10,269 bases of DNA from Oscillospiraceae bacterium (GTDB lineage: Bacteria; Bacillota; Clostridia; Oscillospirales; Ruminococcaceae), in the NCBI GenBank assembly GCA_020024475.1, contig JAHHTS010000078.1, positions 1-10,269 on the forward strand, read 5' to 3'. The position numbers were made by a program, and so were the translations under genes. Below the pieces are notes generated by a model. It was not told the DNA's origin and did no database searches. It was given only the letters and a program-made list of their open reading frames with translations. Positions 1-6,649 of the stretch are shown piece by piece; position 1 is the stretch's first letter; each line of letters opens with the position of its first letter.

Positions 1-538
1 AAATTTCACAGTTGGTTGCAAAAACAAGATTTGGTGTACGGATTTTATTTATATGCGCCAACCAAACGGGAAGTTCCGATATAACTGTACAATTATTGAT
101 TTGTATGACCGATCAGTAGGAGCATCTATGAATAGTAATTACATAAATACAGAATTAGCAAAAAACACTCTTAAAAAAACTTTGGATCAGTAAAAGAATC
201 CTCAGGTAATTCTGCATTCAGACAATAAAGTACAATTTACTTATTGGGAGTTTGTTAGATTCTGCAAAGATAATCGTGTAACGCAAAGCATGAGTAAGGC
301 AGGTTGTCCTTATGACAATGTGCCTATGGAGAGATTTTATAACACTTTCAAGAGTAATTTTTATAATATTACTTCATTTTCAAGTATTGAAATGATTGAC
401 GAGCTTACAATGAAATATATCAATTGGCACAATTATGTTCGACCTCATTCATACAATAATTATTTAACACCTATGCAGGCACGTTACAGTTAGATATTTA
501 TCCAACAAAGTGTTACAAAAATGCTTGACCACTACACA
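1..538 (+). mobile_element. IS3-family (IS150-like) element, 3' part with right end
   Basis: This is the right-hand part of an insertion sequence; its left part lies outside the window. It contains the catalytic half of an OrfB-type transposase and then about 45 bases of non-coding end. The end reads TGCTTGACCACTACACA (522-538). The same 17 bases close the second IS copy at 10090-10106, which fixes the boundary to within about two bases; the exact end may be the CACTACA at 536. Directly after it the sequence changes to GC-rich coupling-protein DNA, so the element sits inside or next to a conjugation gene. No target duplication can be assessed because the left end is missing. Confidence 0.85.
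2..493 (+). pseudogene. IS3-family transposase OrfB, partial, with internal stop
   Basis: This is the integrase-like (rve) catalytic domain of an IS3-family transposase, which cuts and joins DNA ends through a DDE triad. Reading from base 2, the frame is open apart from one TAA at 191-193. The first Asp lies in the WCTDF motif (codon 41-43), the second in LHSDNK, and the Glu in NVPMERFYNT, so all three catalytic residues are still encoded. The C-terminus (HNYVRPHSYNNY, then a stop at 491-493) is typical for the family. The N-terminal part is beyond the window edge. The in-frame stop splits the D and DE parts of the site, so the copy is probably inactive unless the stop is read through or is a sequencing error. 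An internal ATG at 290 would give only a 67-residue tail. Confidence 0.88.
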
Positions 539-1010
539 GCTCCTTGAGGGTAGTCGGTTCCTTGCTGCCCAGGAAGATGGAGGTATCCATGTTGCCGATG
601 ATGGTATCGGCGTTGTCCTTGTAGATGGCTTTCAGCTGGGACTGTGCTTGCAGCACCAGACAGGCGGAGATCTCACGGCTGCGGATGGTGGCGACCAGCT
701 TTTCCAGCTTGGGAATCTGACCGATGTTGGCACACTCGTCAATGAGGCACCGAACATGGACCGGCAGCCGCCCGCCGTACACATCGTCCGCTTTTTCGCA
801 GAGCAGATTGAACAGCTGGGTATAGCACATGGATATCAGAAAGTTAAAGCTATCGTCCGTGTCGCTCATAATGAGGAACAGGGCGGTCCGCCGGTCTCCC
901 AGGGTGTCCAGCTCCAGCTCGTCGTAGGAAGTGACCTCCCGAAGCTCGGCAATGTCGAACACGGCGAGGCGCGCACCGCAGGAAATCAGAATGGATTTTG
1001 CGGTTTTGCC
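539..1010 (-). pseudogene. VirD4/TraG-type conjugation coupling protein, internal fragment
   Basis: Type IV coupling proteins are membrane-associated ATPases that feed the relaxase-DNA complex to the conjugative secretion channel. This fragment encodes about 157 residues of the ATPase domain. It starts at GKTAKSILISCGARLAVFD, continues through the Walker B segment CLIDECANIGQIPKLEKL, and reaches FLGSKEPTTLKEL, where the IS end cuts it. The wording matches the coupling-protein family of Tn1549-like elements in Clostridia. Both ends are missing: upstream of the GKTAKS codons the frame hits a TGA, and downstream it runs straight into the IS terminus at 538. The DNA is clearly GC-richer than the genes to its right. 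I see no start codon or ribosome binding site that belongs to it, so it is debris from a conjugative element. Confidence 0.88.
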
Positions 1011-1134
1011 TGAAACAAATTGTCAAGGACTTTTTTATCATTTTTCAAAAAAACAGCCCTGCAATAAACCCCAGAGGTTCATAAGGCAGTAATTTAGAAC
1101 AACCTCAAATCGGGAATTGTAAGGCAAAAGAAAT

Positions 1135-1173
1135 TACCGAAGATAGCGAAACAAAGCTGTCTTCGGTATTTTT
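1135..1173 (+). terminator. Rho-independent terminator-like hairpin before the operon
   Basis: A 13-base stem (1135-1147 with 1156-1168, one G-T pair) with an 8-base loop is followed by TTTTT. It insulates the operon promoter from anything transcribed from the left. Its sequence and flanks (TTAGAACAAC before it, GCATATTCGTGTTTC after it) resemble the terminator at 4504-4542, so the two look like divergent copies of one unit. Confidence 0.7.
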
Positions 1174-1281
1174 GTTATAGATTTCAAATTTGCATATTCG
1201 TGTTTCGTATAATTGTTGAGCGATTTCCTACTATACACCCACTGCAAATTTATCTAAAGCATTTTTGCCAAAAGTCAACGA

Positions 1282-1298
1282 TTATATTGACAATATAA
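1282..1298. promoter_or_regulatory. Palindromic operator candidate over the -35 box
   Basis: The sequence TTATATTGACAATATAA is a perfect 17-bp palindrome around a central A (1290). It contains the entire -35 hexamer. A dimeric repressor bound here would block RNA polymerase. The small HTH protein encoded immediately downstream is the natural candidate, giving autoregulation of the operon. The palindrome is read directly; its role as operator is inference. Confidence 0.55.
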
Positions 1299-1315
1299 AC
1301 AAATACATTTATAAT
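1287..1315 (+). promoter_or_regulatory. Consensus sigma-A promoter of the four-gene operon
   Basis: A perfect -35 box TTGACA (1287-1292), a 17-base spacer and a perfect -10 box TATAAT (1310-1315) lie 35 bases before the first start codon. This predicts strong basal transcription that would need repression. It is the best promoter match noticed in the window. Confidence 0.88.
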
Positions 1316-1350
1316 ATATCCTGTAAGTATTGATTTAGGAGGATGAGATT

Positions 1351-1560
1351 TTGACGATTTCTGAACAGATTAAAGTTTTATGTGTACGTTCTAATATTAG
1401 TGTTGCTGAACTGGCCAGACGGTTAGGAACTTCTCCTCAAGCATTTAACGCAAAATTGAAAAGAGAAAGTTTTACAATTGAAGAACTTGAAATTATTGCT
1501 GATGCTGTTAACGCAAAATTCTCACGTTCATTTGAACTTATGTCAGGTGATATTGTATGA
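1351..1560 (+). CDS. Small Cro/XRE-like helix-turn-helix DNA-binding protein
   Basis: This 69-residue protein is almost entirely one DNA-binding domain. The helix-turn-helix lies at about residues 17-37 (ISVAELARRLGTSPQAFNAK), followed by the helix FTIEELEIIADAVNA. There is no room for a ligand or catalytic domain, so it probably acts as a simple dimeric transcription repressor. The start is TTG at 1351, chosen because AGGAGG (1337-1342) lies eight bases before it; the nearby ATG at 1343 runs into a stop after three codons. It is the first gene of the operon, 35 bases after the promoter, and its stop overlaps the next start (ATGA at 1557-1560). The palindrome over the -35 box suggests it controls its own operon. 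Family membership is clear; the target site is inferred. Confidence 0.85.
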   Translation: MTISEQIKVLCVRSNISVAELARRLGTSPQAFNAKLKRESFTIEELEIIADAVNAKFSRSFELMSGDIV

Positions 1561-2330
1561 ACAGAAAAAATGACAGCATTTCAAACGATAATGTAATTAT
1601 TTTTGAAGGAAGCAATGCTACTATTGGATATACTGCACGCACAGTCACACTTGGTAAAGAATTTGATATGGTTGAGAAGTACATTACACATATCAAAGAA
1701 AAGTACTCAAAATTAAAATCTAAAAAAGCAGCAATCTTTATCGAACCCCAAATAGATACCGGATATCCAGATATTGTTATAATAGAATATTACACATTGC
1801 AAGAAAAATCATGGAATATGGATAGGGAATCATTAAACAATACTGATTATAAAATACTTTTTTATGTTCAACTTCATAAAAATTTGTCTATTCAAGAGAT
1901 ATGTAGCACGCTTGGATTCTCATATGAAGTTACATTAAATTCACTCTTAAAATTAGACAGATGTTCTCTAGTTCATATGTCTACAAGCAAAAATTATGTA
2001 AGGAATGTAGTACTTAATACTTATTTTCGTATTAGTAAGATTATTGCAGTAGAAGCAAAGATTGATAAATGGCAGGAAGCAATACGACAAGCTAATAATA
2101 ACATTTGGTTTTCAAGTGAGTCATATATTATGATGAATCGTGGTTCTTGTTCAGAACACATATTAGAGACATGCAAACAATTGGGAATTGGTATCATTTT
2201 AGTTAATGGCAAAAATGAAACTATTCTTAAAAGTGATAAACGAAAACTCCCTGTCTCATATGCATCTTTGCAATTTAATGAGTGGTTACTTCGATATTTA
2301 TATAGAAAAGGTGATAATAATGACCATTAA
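1557..2330 (+). CDS. PD-(D/E)XK nuclease-like protein with winged-helix-like segment
   Basis: This 257-residue protein is not one I can name. Two motif blocks suggest a PD-(D/E)XK nuclease fold. The first is FIEPQIDTGYPDIVIIEYY (residues 61-79, with E63 and P71-D72). The second is IIAVEAKIDKWQEAIRQA (162-179, with E166 and K168 as the ExK pair and Q178 on the following helix), with NNIWFSSESYIMM after it. The form 'EAK..KW..A..QA' is common in restriction-endonuclease-like proteins. Between the blocks, residues 97-150 look like a winged helix (LSIQEICSTLGFSYEVTLNSL), so a DNA-binding unit may be inserted into or packed on the nuclease core. The gene starts at ATG 1557 inside the previous stop and overlaps the kinase gene by 11 bases, so translation is probably coupled. 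The likely role is cleavage or sensing of DNA; it may instead be a catalytically dead recognition subunit. Confidence 0.65.
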   Translation: MNRKNDSISNDNVIIFEGSNATIGYTARTVTLGKEFDMVEKYITHIKEKYSKLKSKKAAIFIEPQIDTGYPDIVIIEYYTLQEKSWNMDRESLNNTDYKILFYVQLHKNLSIQEICSTLGFSYEVTLNSLLKLDRCSLVHMSTSKNYVRNVVLNTYFRISKIIAVEAKIDKWQEAIRQANNNIWFSSESYIMMNRGSCSEHILETCKQLGIGIILVNGKNETILKSDKRKLPVSYASLQFNEWLLRYLYRKGDNNDH

Positions 2331-3165
2331 AGAACTTCAATCACGATTTCATAAAATAGAAAAAATTAAAAAAGGTGGACAAAAAATAGTGTATAAGGCA
2401 CTAGATTGTAACGATAACACTGTTGCACTCAAAATTATCTCTGACGAATCTGACCCTCGTGTGCTACAAGAAATCGAAATTGTCCAAAAGCTCTCTATCG
2501 ATAATGTCCCTAAGATTTTGGAAACCGGATTGGCATTTGACGAGAGCATCAATGAAAATGTGCTGTATATTATAGAAGAATATATTGATGGAATTTCATT
2601 AAGAGACTGGCTCAATCTAAATAATACTGCTAATCTTAGTTTTGCTTACACTTTACTTTATACTCTTGTTTCTATTGAAATTATACTTGAAGAAAACAAG
2701 ATTCTCCACCGAGATATTAATCCTAACAACATTATTTTAGAATCAAGTGGAAAGATTTATTTGATTGACTTCGGTTTAGCAAAGAACCTCAGCGGAGCCT
2801 CTCTTACTCAGACTGCTGCGTTGCATGGTCCGTTTACTCCGGGATACGCTCCTCACGAACAGTTTGCTAATTTAAAATTACAGCAGGATGTTAGAACCGA
2901 TTTATTTCAAATTGGTGTTACTATATACGAATGTTGCACTGGAAAAAATCCTTTTATTATACCCAATGATACCCTTATGGATATTATGAATAAGACGATG
3001 ACTCTTGTCCTGCCACCACTAAACTTGGAAGGAGATACTAAAGGAGCTTTTGCTCAACTTATCGGAATGCTTGTAGCTAAAAACCAATCACAGCGCCCTG
3101 ACACCGCTTCAGATGCCATGCGCTATTTGAAAGCTATCACGCCAATGTTAATTATGAAGGAGTGA
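2320..3165 (+). CDS. Serine/threonine-type protein kinase (cytosolic, kinase domain only)
   Basis: This 281-residue protein is one eukaryotic-like protein kinase domain. It shows a degenerate glycine loop (KKGGQKIVYKA, residues 17-27), the ATP-binding lysine in VALK (K38), a helix-C glutamate near residue 51, the catalytic loop HRDINPNNI (130-138, D132 and N137), the DFG motif (150-152) and APHEQF in place of the usual APE (177-182). The family's HRDxKPxN lysine is asparagine here (N134). There is no membrane segment and no PASTA or other sensor domain, unlike the housekeeping PknB kinases, so its input must come from partners. I chose ATG 2320, which has AAGGTGAT at 2307-2314 and fits the start of the kinase fold; a longer reading from 2206 would overlap the upstream gene heavily. 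It probably phosphorylates an operon partner or host proteins during a stress response. Confidence 0.9.
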   Translation: MTIKELQSRFHKIEKIKKGGQKIVYKALDCNDNTVALKIISDESDPRVLQEIEIVQKLSIDNVPKILETGLAFDESINENVLYIIEEYIDGISLRDWLNLNNTANLSFAYTLLYTLVSIEIILEENKILHRDINPNNIILESSGKIYLIDFGLAKNLSGASLTQTAALHGPFTPGYAPHEQFANLKLQQDVRTDLFQIGVTIYECCTGKNPFIIPNDTLMDIMNKTMTLVLPPLNLEGDTKGAFAQLIGMLVAKNQSQRPDTASDAMRYLKAITPMLIMKE

Positions 3166-3170
3166 ATTGT

Positions 3171-4367
3171 ATGGAATTATATCTTCAATTGGGACACGGG
3201 ATGATGAAGTTGTCATTAGATTTAATAAAATCATGGGGAACAGGAAATGTCATCTTAAGCCCTGTAAATATGAAACAAGATCGAATAGAATCCTTTTCAC
3301 ATCAAATCCAGTCTGTTGGGGGAGAAGTACTTTTTGATCCTCAAATGTTCTATCCCAAAGAGGGTCATAGTAAGTTACAGGCATATGATTATTGGCCTGA
3401 TCCGACCACATCAATAACCACAGAAAGTACCCATAGAAATATAGATAAAGAAATTTTACGCTTAAACAAAAAAATCAATAGTTCGCAAATTATATTGCCA
3501 GGTGTTGAATTTGCGGAAGATCAATTTTTCAGTAAAATAAAATGGATGGATGAAAGTGCCCAATATTTTAGTTCAAGAACAGACAAACCAATATTAGGGA
3601 CGCTGTGTCTATATCCTGAAACAATTAGAAATAGCAACTCTATTGAACTTTTGGTGGAAAAATTAAAAAACATCCCTGTTTCAGGATTTTATATTATTCC
3701 CCATCCATCTAATGGCGAATATATTGTTTCCGATCTAAATTGGATGATAGGGATATTAAAATTAATCACATGCTTAAAGCTTAATCATAAAACTGTAATT
3801 TTAGGTTATTCGAACCATCAAGGATTAATATATTCTTTAGCTCATGCTGATGCAATTGCGTCTGGCACATATATGAATACACGATCCTTTATGCCAGAAA
3901 AATTTAAGTCACATAAAGACGATGATATCAAACACAAAAGCACATGGTATTATCTCCCAACTGCTTTTAGTGAATACAAAGCAGCACTTCTTGATGTTGC
4001 AATGCAGAGAGGATTTCTTGATATTTTTGAACCACAAGGAGAATTCAAAAATCCGTATTCAGAAATGCTTTTTAAAGGTGCTCAGCCTTCTAGTACAAAC
4101 TATAATGAAACTAACTCTTTCAAGCATTATTTGCATTGCCTAAGAATTCAATGCGAGATGCTGTCAGGCTTAGGATATCAGGAAACTCTTGCTGCTTATG
4201 AATTTATGCTGAATAATGCTGAAAACCAAATTGATGTACTTAAAAAGCATGGAATGTCAGGCCAAAACAGAGGATTTGCTCCTGCAATTGAAGCTAACCG
4301 TGTTGCAATGTGTGCAAATGATGAAGATTACGGCTTTAAACTAAATTTAGAATGGAATAGTTTGTAA
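3171..4367 (+). CDS. Uncharacterised enzyme-like protein, possibly TIM barrel (TGT/DpdA-like)
   Basis: I do not recognise this 398-residue protein with certainty. It has alternating hydrophobic strands and helices in a barrel-like rhythm: MELYLQLGHGMM at the start, NVILSPVNM (26-34), GGEVLFDPQMFYP (50-62), GTLCLYPETI, GFYIIPHPSNGEY, TVILGYSNHQG (212-217 at its core), and HADAIASGTYMNTRSF (from about residue 225). A late-barrel 'ADAIASGT' element and the opening GHGM/ILSP/DPQ pattern resemble the tRNA-guanine transglycosylase superfamily, including the DpdA enzymes that insert 7-deazaguanine bases into DNA. That link is inference from pattern only. No zinc-binding Cys cluster is evident. The start is ATG 3171, with AAGGAG at 3157-3162; a GTG at 3162 would add three residues. 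The gene follows the kinase by five bases and is last in the operon. Its tail beyond about residue 300 is helical. Confidence 0.6.
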   Translation: MELYLQLGHGMMKLSLDLIKSWGTGNVILSPVNMKQDRIESFSHQIQSVGGEVLFDPQMFYPKEGHSKLQAYDYWPDPTTSITTESTHRNIDKEILRLNKKINSSQIILPGVEFAEDQFFSKIKWMDESAQYFSSRTDKPILGTLCLYPETIRNSNSIELLVEKLKNIPVSGFYIIPHPSNGEYIVSDLNWMIGILKLITCLKLNHKTVILGYSNHQGLIYSLAHADAIASGTYMNTRSFMPEKFKSHKDDDIKHKSTWYYLPTAFSEYKAALLDVAMQRGFLDIFEPQGEFKNPYSEMLFKGAQPSSTNYNETNSFKHYLHCLRIQCEMLSGLGYQETLAAYEFMLNNAENQIDVLKKHGMSGQNRGFAPAIEANRVAMCANDEDYGFKLNLEWNSL

Positions 4368-4440
4368 GTTAATATTTTAACTTATTTAAAACTCTTTACC
4401 AAACTGTCCATTTGCTTTGTCATATAAACCTATTCTAGCA

Positions 4441-4518
4441 ATGTTCGTTAAGTATAGTTTACTGAAATTAGAACAACGAGCATTGCAACAGGATAAGAAA
4501 ATTGCCGAGAAGAACTGA
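4441..4518 (+). pseudogene. Possible tail of a lost gene (25 codons)
   Basis: A short open frame ending in KLEQRALQQDKKIAEKN runs into the stem of the following terminator, as the end of a real gene often does. There is no ribosome binding site before its ATG. The matching place left of the operon (about 1093-1180) reads LEQ..IGN.KAKEITE in one frame, so the two sites may preserve ends of related genes. It is too short to identify and could be chance. Confidence 0.25.
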
Positions 4519-4542
4519 TAAAAAGGTTTTTCTCGGCTTTTT
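4504..4542 (+). terminator. Rho-independent terminator after the four-gene operon
   Basis: A stem with GCCGAGAA (4504-4511) against TTCTCGGC (4530-4537), extendable inward with one mismatch and one wobble, is followed by TTTTT. It lies 137 bases after the last operon stop and separates the operon from tnpV. Confidence 0.78.
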
Positions 4543-4615
4543 AGTTCGCACATTCGTATTTTCTAAAAGACTTCTGTAAAATGAAAGTACAATAAAATTA
4601 CAGGAGGTCAAGACT

Positions 4616-4990
4616 ATGGCAAAGACATTATTTGAACAGAACGGTGGTGCTTACACCCAGCAGGGCGATTATTTATTGCCGGACATCAAACTTCCGGAGC
4701 AGCCTGAATATGAGATCGGCGTATGGGGTCAGCGTCGCAGACGGTATCTCAAGGAACATCATCGTGTGCTTTACTACAATATGCTGACTCAGTTCAGACT
4801 CTATCCCCATCTTGCTGACATTGAACAGCAGGCACAAAATATGTTTGATAGCCTTGTGGATGAGCTTTTAGAACAGGAAGGTATCTCAGAGCAACTCAAG
4901 GCAAAAAATCAAATGCTGTGGGTTCAGCAGATGAACAATATACGAAGTATAGCAACGGAAATCGTCAATACCGAATTTATTTATGTATAA
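4616..4990 (+). CDS. tnpV: TnpV family transposon-encoded protein
   Basis: This 124-residue soluble protein matches the TnpV family, which is found on mobile elements of Clostridia (named from Tn4451-type elements) and has no proven biochemical role. The recognised parts are the N-terminus ending in LPDIKLPEQ, then the basic stretch YEIGVWGQRRRRYLKEHHRV, and a helical C-terminal half rich in Gln, Glu and Leu (DELLEQEGISEQLKAKNQM). Length is normal for the family. The start ATG 4616 has AGGAGG at 4602-4607. It follows the operon terminator directly and marks the surrounding DNA as mobile-element backbone. No terminator is evident after it. Confidence 0.82.
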   Translation: MAKTLFEQNGGAYTQQGDYLLPDIKLPEQPEYEIGVWGQRRRRYLKEHHRVLYYNMLTQFRLYPHLADIEQQAQNMFDSLVDELLEQEGISEQLKAKNQMLWVQQMNNIRSIATEIVNTEFIYV

Positions 4991-5090
4991 CCTTTTATCA
5001 GAGATATTTTTCAAGATTGCCCCGATTTTGATATATCCGTTAATAGTATAATTGTAACAAAACACTATAAATCACAAACTCTTAAAAATA

Positions 5091-5119
5091 TTAGAGAATT
5101 CAACAGGATATGATATAAT
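5091..5119 (+). promoter_or_regulatory. Extended -10 promoter candidate for the sigma/anti-sigma operon
   Basis: TGATATAAT (5111-5119) is a full extended -10 element. The -35 position, TTAGAG at 5091-5096 with a 17-base spacer, is weak, as extended -10 promoters allow. It sits about 160 bases before the sigma gene, leaving a long leader. The rest of the AT-rich gap 4991-5277 holds nothing else I can name. A separate promoter read by the ECF factor itself could exist but I cannot define one. Confidence 0.4.
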
Positions 5120-5145
5120 AAAAAATACAATGTTAACTATATCAA

Positions 5146-5158
5146 AATATTTCTAACA
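5146..5158 (+). repeat. 13-bp direct repeat, left copy
   Basis: AATATTTCTAACA occurs here and again at 6496-6508, one copy on each side of the sigma/anti-sigma pair. It may be the scar of an insertion, but in such AT-rich DNA chance is a real alternative. Confidence 0.35.
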
Positions 5159-5277
5159 GTAGCAACACCGTCTGCACTGCGTGGTCGGCAGATTCCTTTA
5201 ATTGGAATGTACTTTATAACTTAATAACTTAATTTTTGAATTTTTGTTACTTTTTTTATAAAACTGCATCTACATAT

Positions 5278-5811
5278 ATGAAAGTAGGCTTTTTGGTGGA
5301 TGAATTTGAAACGTTATTTATGTGTTATCAAAAAGATGTAATGAATTTTTTACTTGCGTTTACAAAACACCCCAGTTTAGCTGAAGACTTGATCCAAGAT
5401 ACTTTTTTGCATGCATATTTAGGCTTTGATCGATTTCGCAAAGAATGCAGTCCTAAATCTTGGCTGTTACAAATTGCAAAGAATGAGTTTTTTTCATATT
5501 TACGACGAAACAAAAAGAATCCGGAGCTTGTTACCTATGATCCATTTATACTTGAAATAACGGATATAAATCAAACGAGCATAGAAGATAAATTTTATCA
5601 ACAAGAGTTAATCCAATCGATTATGGACTATATATTTTCATTAGATGAGCCTTCCAAAACAATTTTAATTGATAGGATATGGCTTGGAAAAAGCTATAAA
5701 CTTATTTCAGCTGAATTAAATATATCAGAGGCATCCGCTAAAATGATCTTCTCTCGGAGTAGAAAAGCAATCAAAACAAAATTTAAGGAGGAATTTAATT
5801 GTGAAGAATGA
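5278..5811 (+). CDS. ECF-type RNA polymerase sigma factor
   Basis: This protein of about 178 residues directs RNA polymerase to a small set of promoters in response to an external signal. Region 2 is visible in FETLFMCYQKDVMNFLLAF, LAEDLIQDTFLHAY and KSWLLQIAKNEFFSYLRRNK; region 4 is visible in SLDEPSKTILIDR and SYKLISAELNISEASAKMIF, the -35-binding helix-turn-helix. Regions 1 and 3 are absent, as expected for the ECF class. The start is uncertain: ATG 5278 is used here but has no clear ribosome binding site, and TTG 5293 or GTG 5296 are alternatives just before region 2. The stop overlaps the next gene, so sigma and anti-sigma are co-translated. Its regulon is unknown. Confidence 0.92.
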   Translation: MKVGFLVDEFETLFMCYQKDVMNFLLAFTKHPSLAEDLIQDTFLHAYLGFDRFRKECSPKSWLLQIAKNEFFSYLRRNKKNPELVTYDPFILEITDINQTSIEDKFYQQELIQSIMDYIFSLDEPSKTILIDRIWLGKSYKLISAELNISEASAKMIFSRSRKAIKTKFKEEFNCEE

Positions 5812-6457
5812 ATGTGCTGTTGTTCAGGATTTAGCATTGTTATACTATGATAAAGCACTTTCTCCTGAAACCGTTGATTCGGTTGAAGAACATTTGGCCA
5901 ATTGTGCTATATGCAGGGATTTTTATGAGGAATTTAAAGAAGAACAATCAAACGAACAGTCTTTTGAGGATCGCCAGCTAGAAGAAAAAGAGAAAGTGAT
6001 CTCTGCATATGATAAAATCAAGAAGTATCGTTTTTTTCAGGTCTGCCTTTTCGGCGGAACTATCATTTTCCTTTTGTCTTTGATGTTTACCTGGTTTGGC
6101 TACCCTGGCGTATCTGAAATCAAGGGAACGGTTCTACTGTCGCATCCTTTGGCAATTATAGGTCTTGGGTTGCTTGAGTTTTCAATTTGGTATTCATTTG
6201 TTAACAAGACAAGAAGAAAGATTTGTGGATATATAGGTGCTGCTGCGCTGGTTATTTCTGAATTTCTTGTCCTCGGACTTGTAGCTAGCGGTAGTACTAT
6301 TGGAATTAATATTGGATTTACTCATTTTGAGTTATTAAATCCGATGCTGTGGAAATGGGATTGGCCGTTGATGCACCTGGGATTCTATATTACTGTGATT
6401 ATCACAATTGTTGAGACTCTTGGCTTTAGATGGTTTTGTAATAACATCACCACTTAA
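5801..6457 (+). CDS. Membrane-bound zinc-finger anti-sigma factor
   Basis: This 218-residue protein should hold the neighbouring ECF factor inactive at the membrane. The cytoplasmic N-terminus has the anti-sigma zinc-finger signature EEHLANCAIC (H-x3-C-x2-C) preceded by an early Cys (ECAVVQDL), the usual zinc ligands. A charged linker follows, then about four membrane segments: residues ~78-100, ~112-134, ~143-165 and ~190-212. There is no obvious extracellular sensor domain, so the sensing must occur within or near the membrane. The start GTG 5801 has AAGGAGG at 5785-5791 and lies inside the end of the sigma gene (11-base overlap). Similar two-gene units in Bacillota respond to envelope stress or antimicrobial peptides; which signal applies here cannot be read from sequence. 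Confidence 0.85.
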   Translation: MKNECAVVQDLALLYYDKALSPETVDSVEEHLANCAICRDFYEEFKEEQSNEQSFEDRQLEEKEKVISAYDKIKKYRFFQVCLFGGTIIFLLSLMFTWFGYPGVSEIKGTVLLSHPLAIIGLGLLEFSIWYSFVNKTRRKICGYIGAAALVISEFLVLGLVASGSTIGINIGFTHFELLNPMLWKWDWPLMHLGFYITVIITIVETLGFRWFCNNITT

Positions 6458-6495
6458 AAATTTTCTTACTGCTTGTTTCCTGTCAAACCTATTCC

Positions 6496-6508
6496 AATAT
6501 TTCTAACA
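6496..6508 (+). repeat. 13-bp direct repeat, right copy
   Basis: AATATTTCTAACA, identical to 5146-5158, lies 38 bases after the anti-sigma stop. The stretch 6458-6650 around it holds no supported gene. Confidence 0.35.
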
Positions 6509-6649
6509 CTTAGGAGATCAGAATTCACAGTCACAAGTGTAACAAATATGGAAGTTGATAGCTAAGAAAGCAGAGAAAGATTTTAGGGAAAAAGTGTCTG
6601 CATTATCTTAGCGAGCAGTCTGTTTATACTCCCAAAAGTCGTAAAACAG

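Noticed and set aside
510..1013. Plus-strand open frame of 167 codons
   Set aside because: It is the antisense shadow of the GC-rich coupling-protein fragment, whose minus-strand reading has a clear ATPase motif.
2206..2319. Longer N-terminus for the kinase
   Set aside because: It would overlap the nuclease-like gene by 125 bases; ATG 2320 has a ribosome binding site and begins at the kinase fold.
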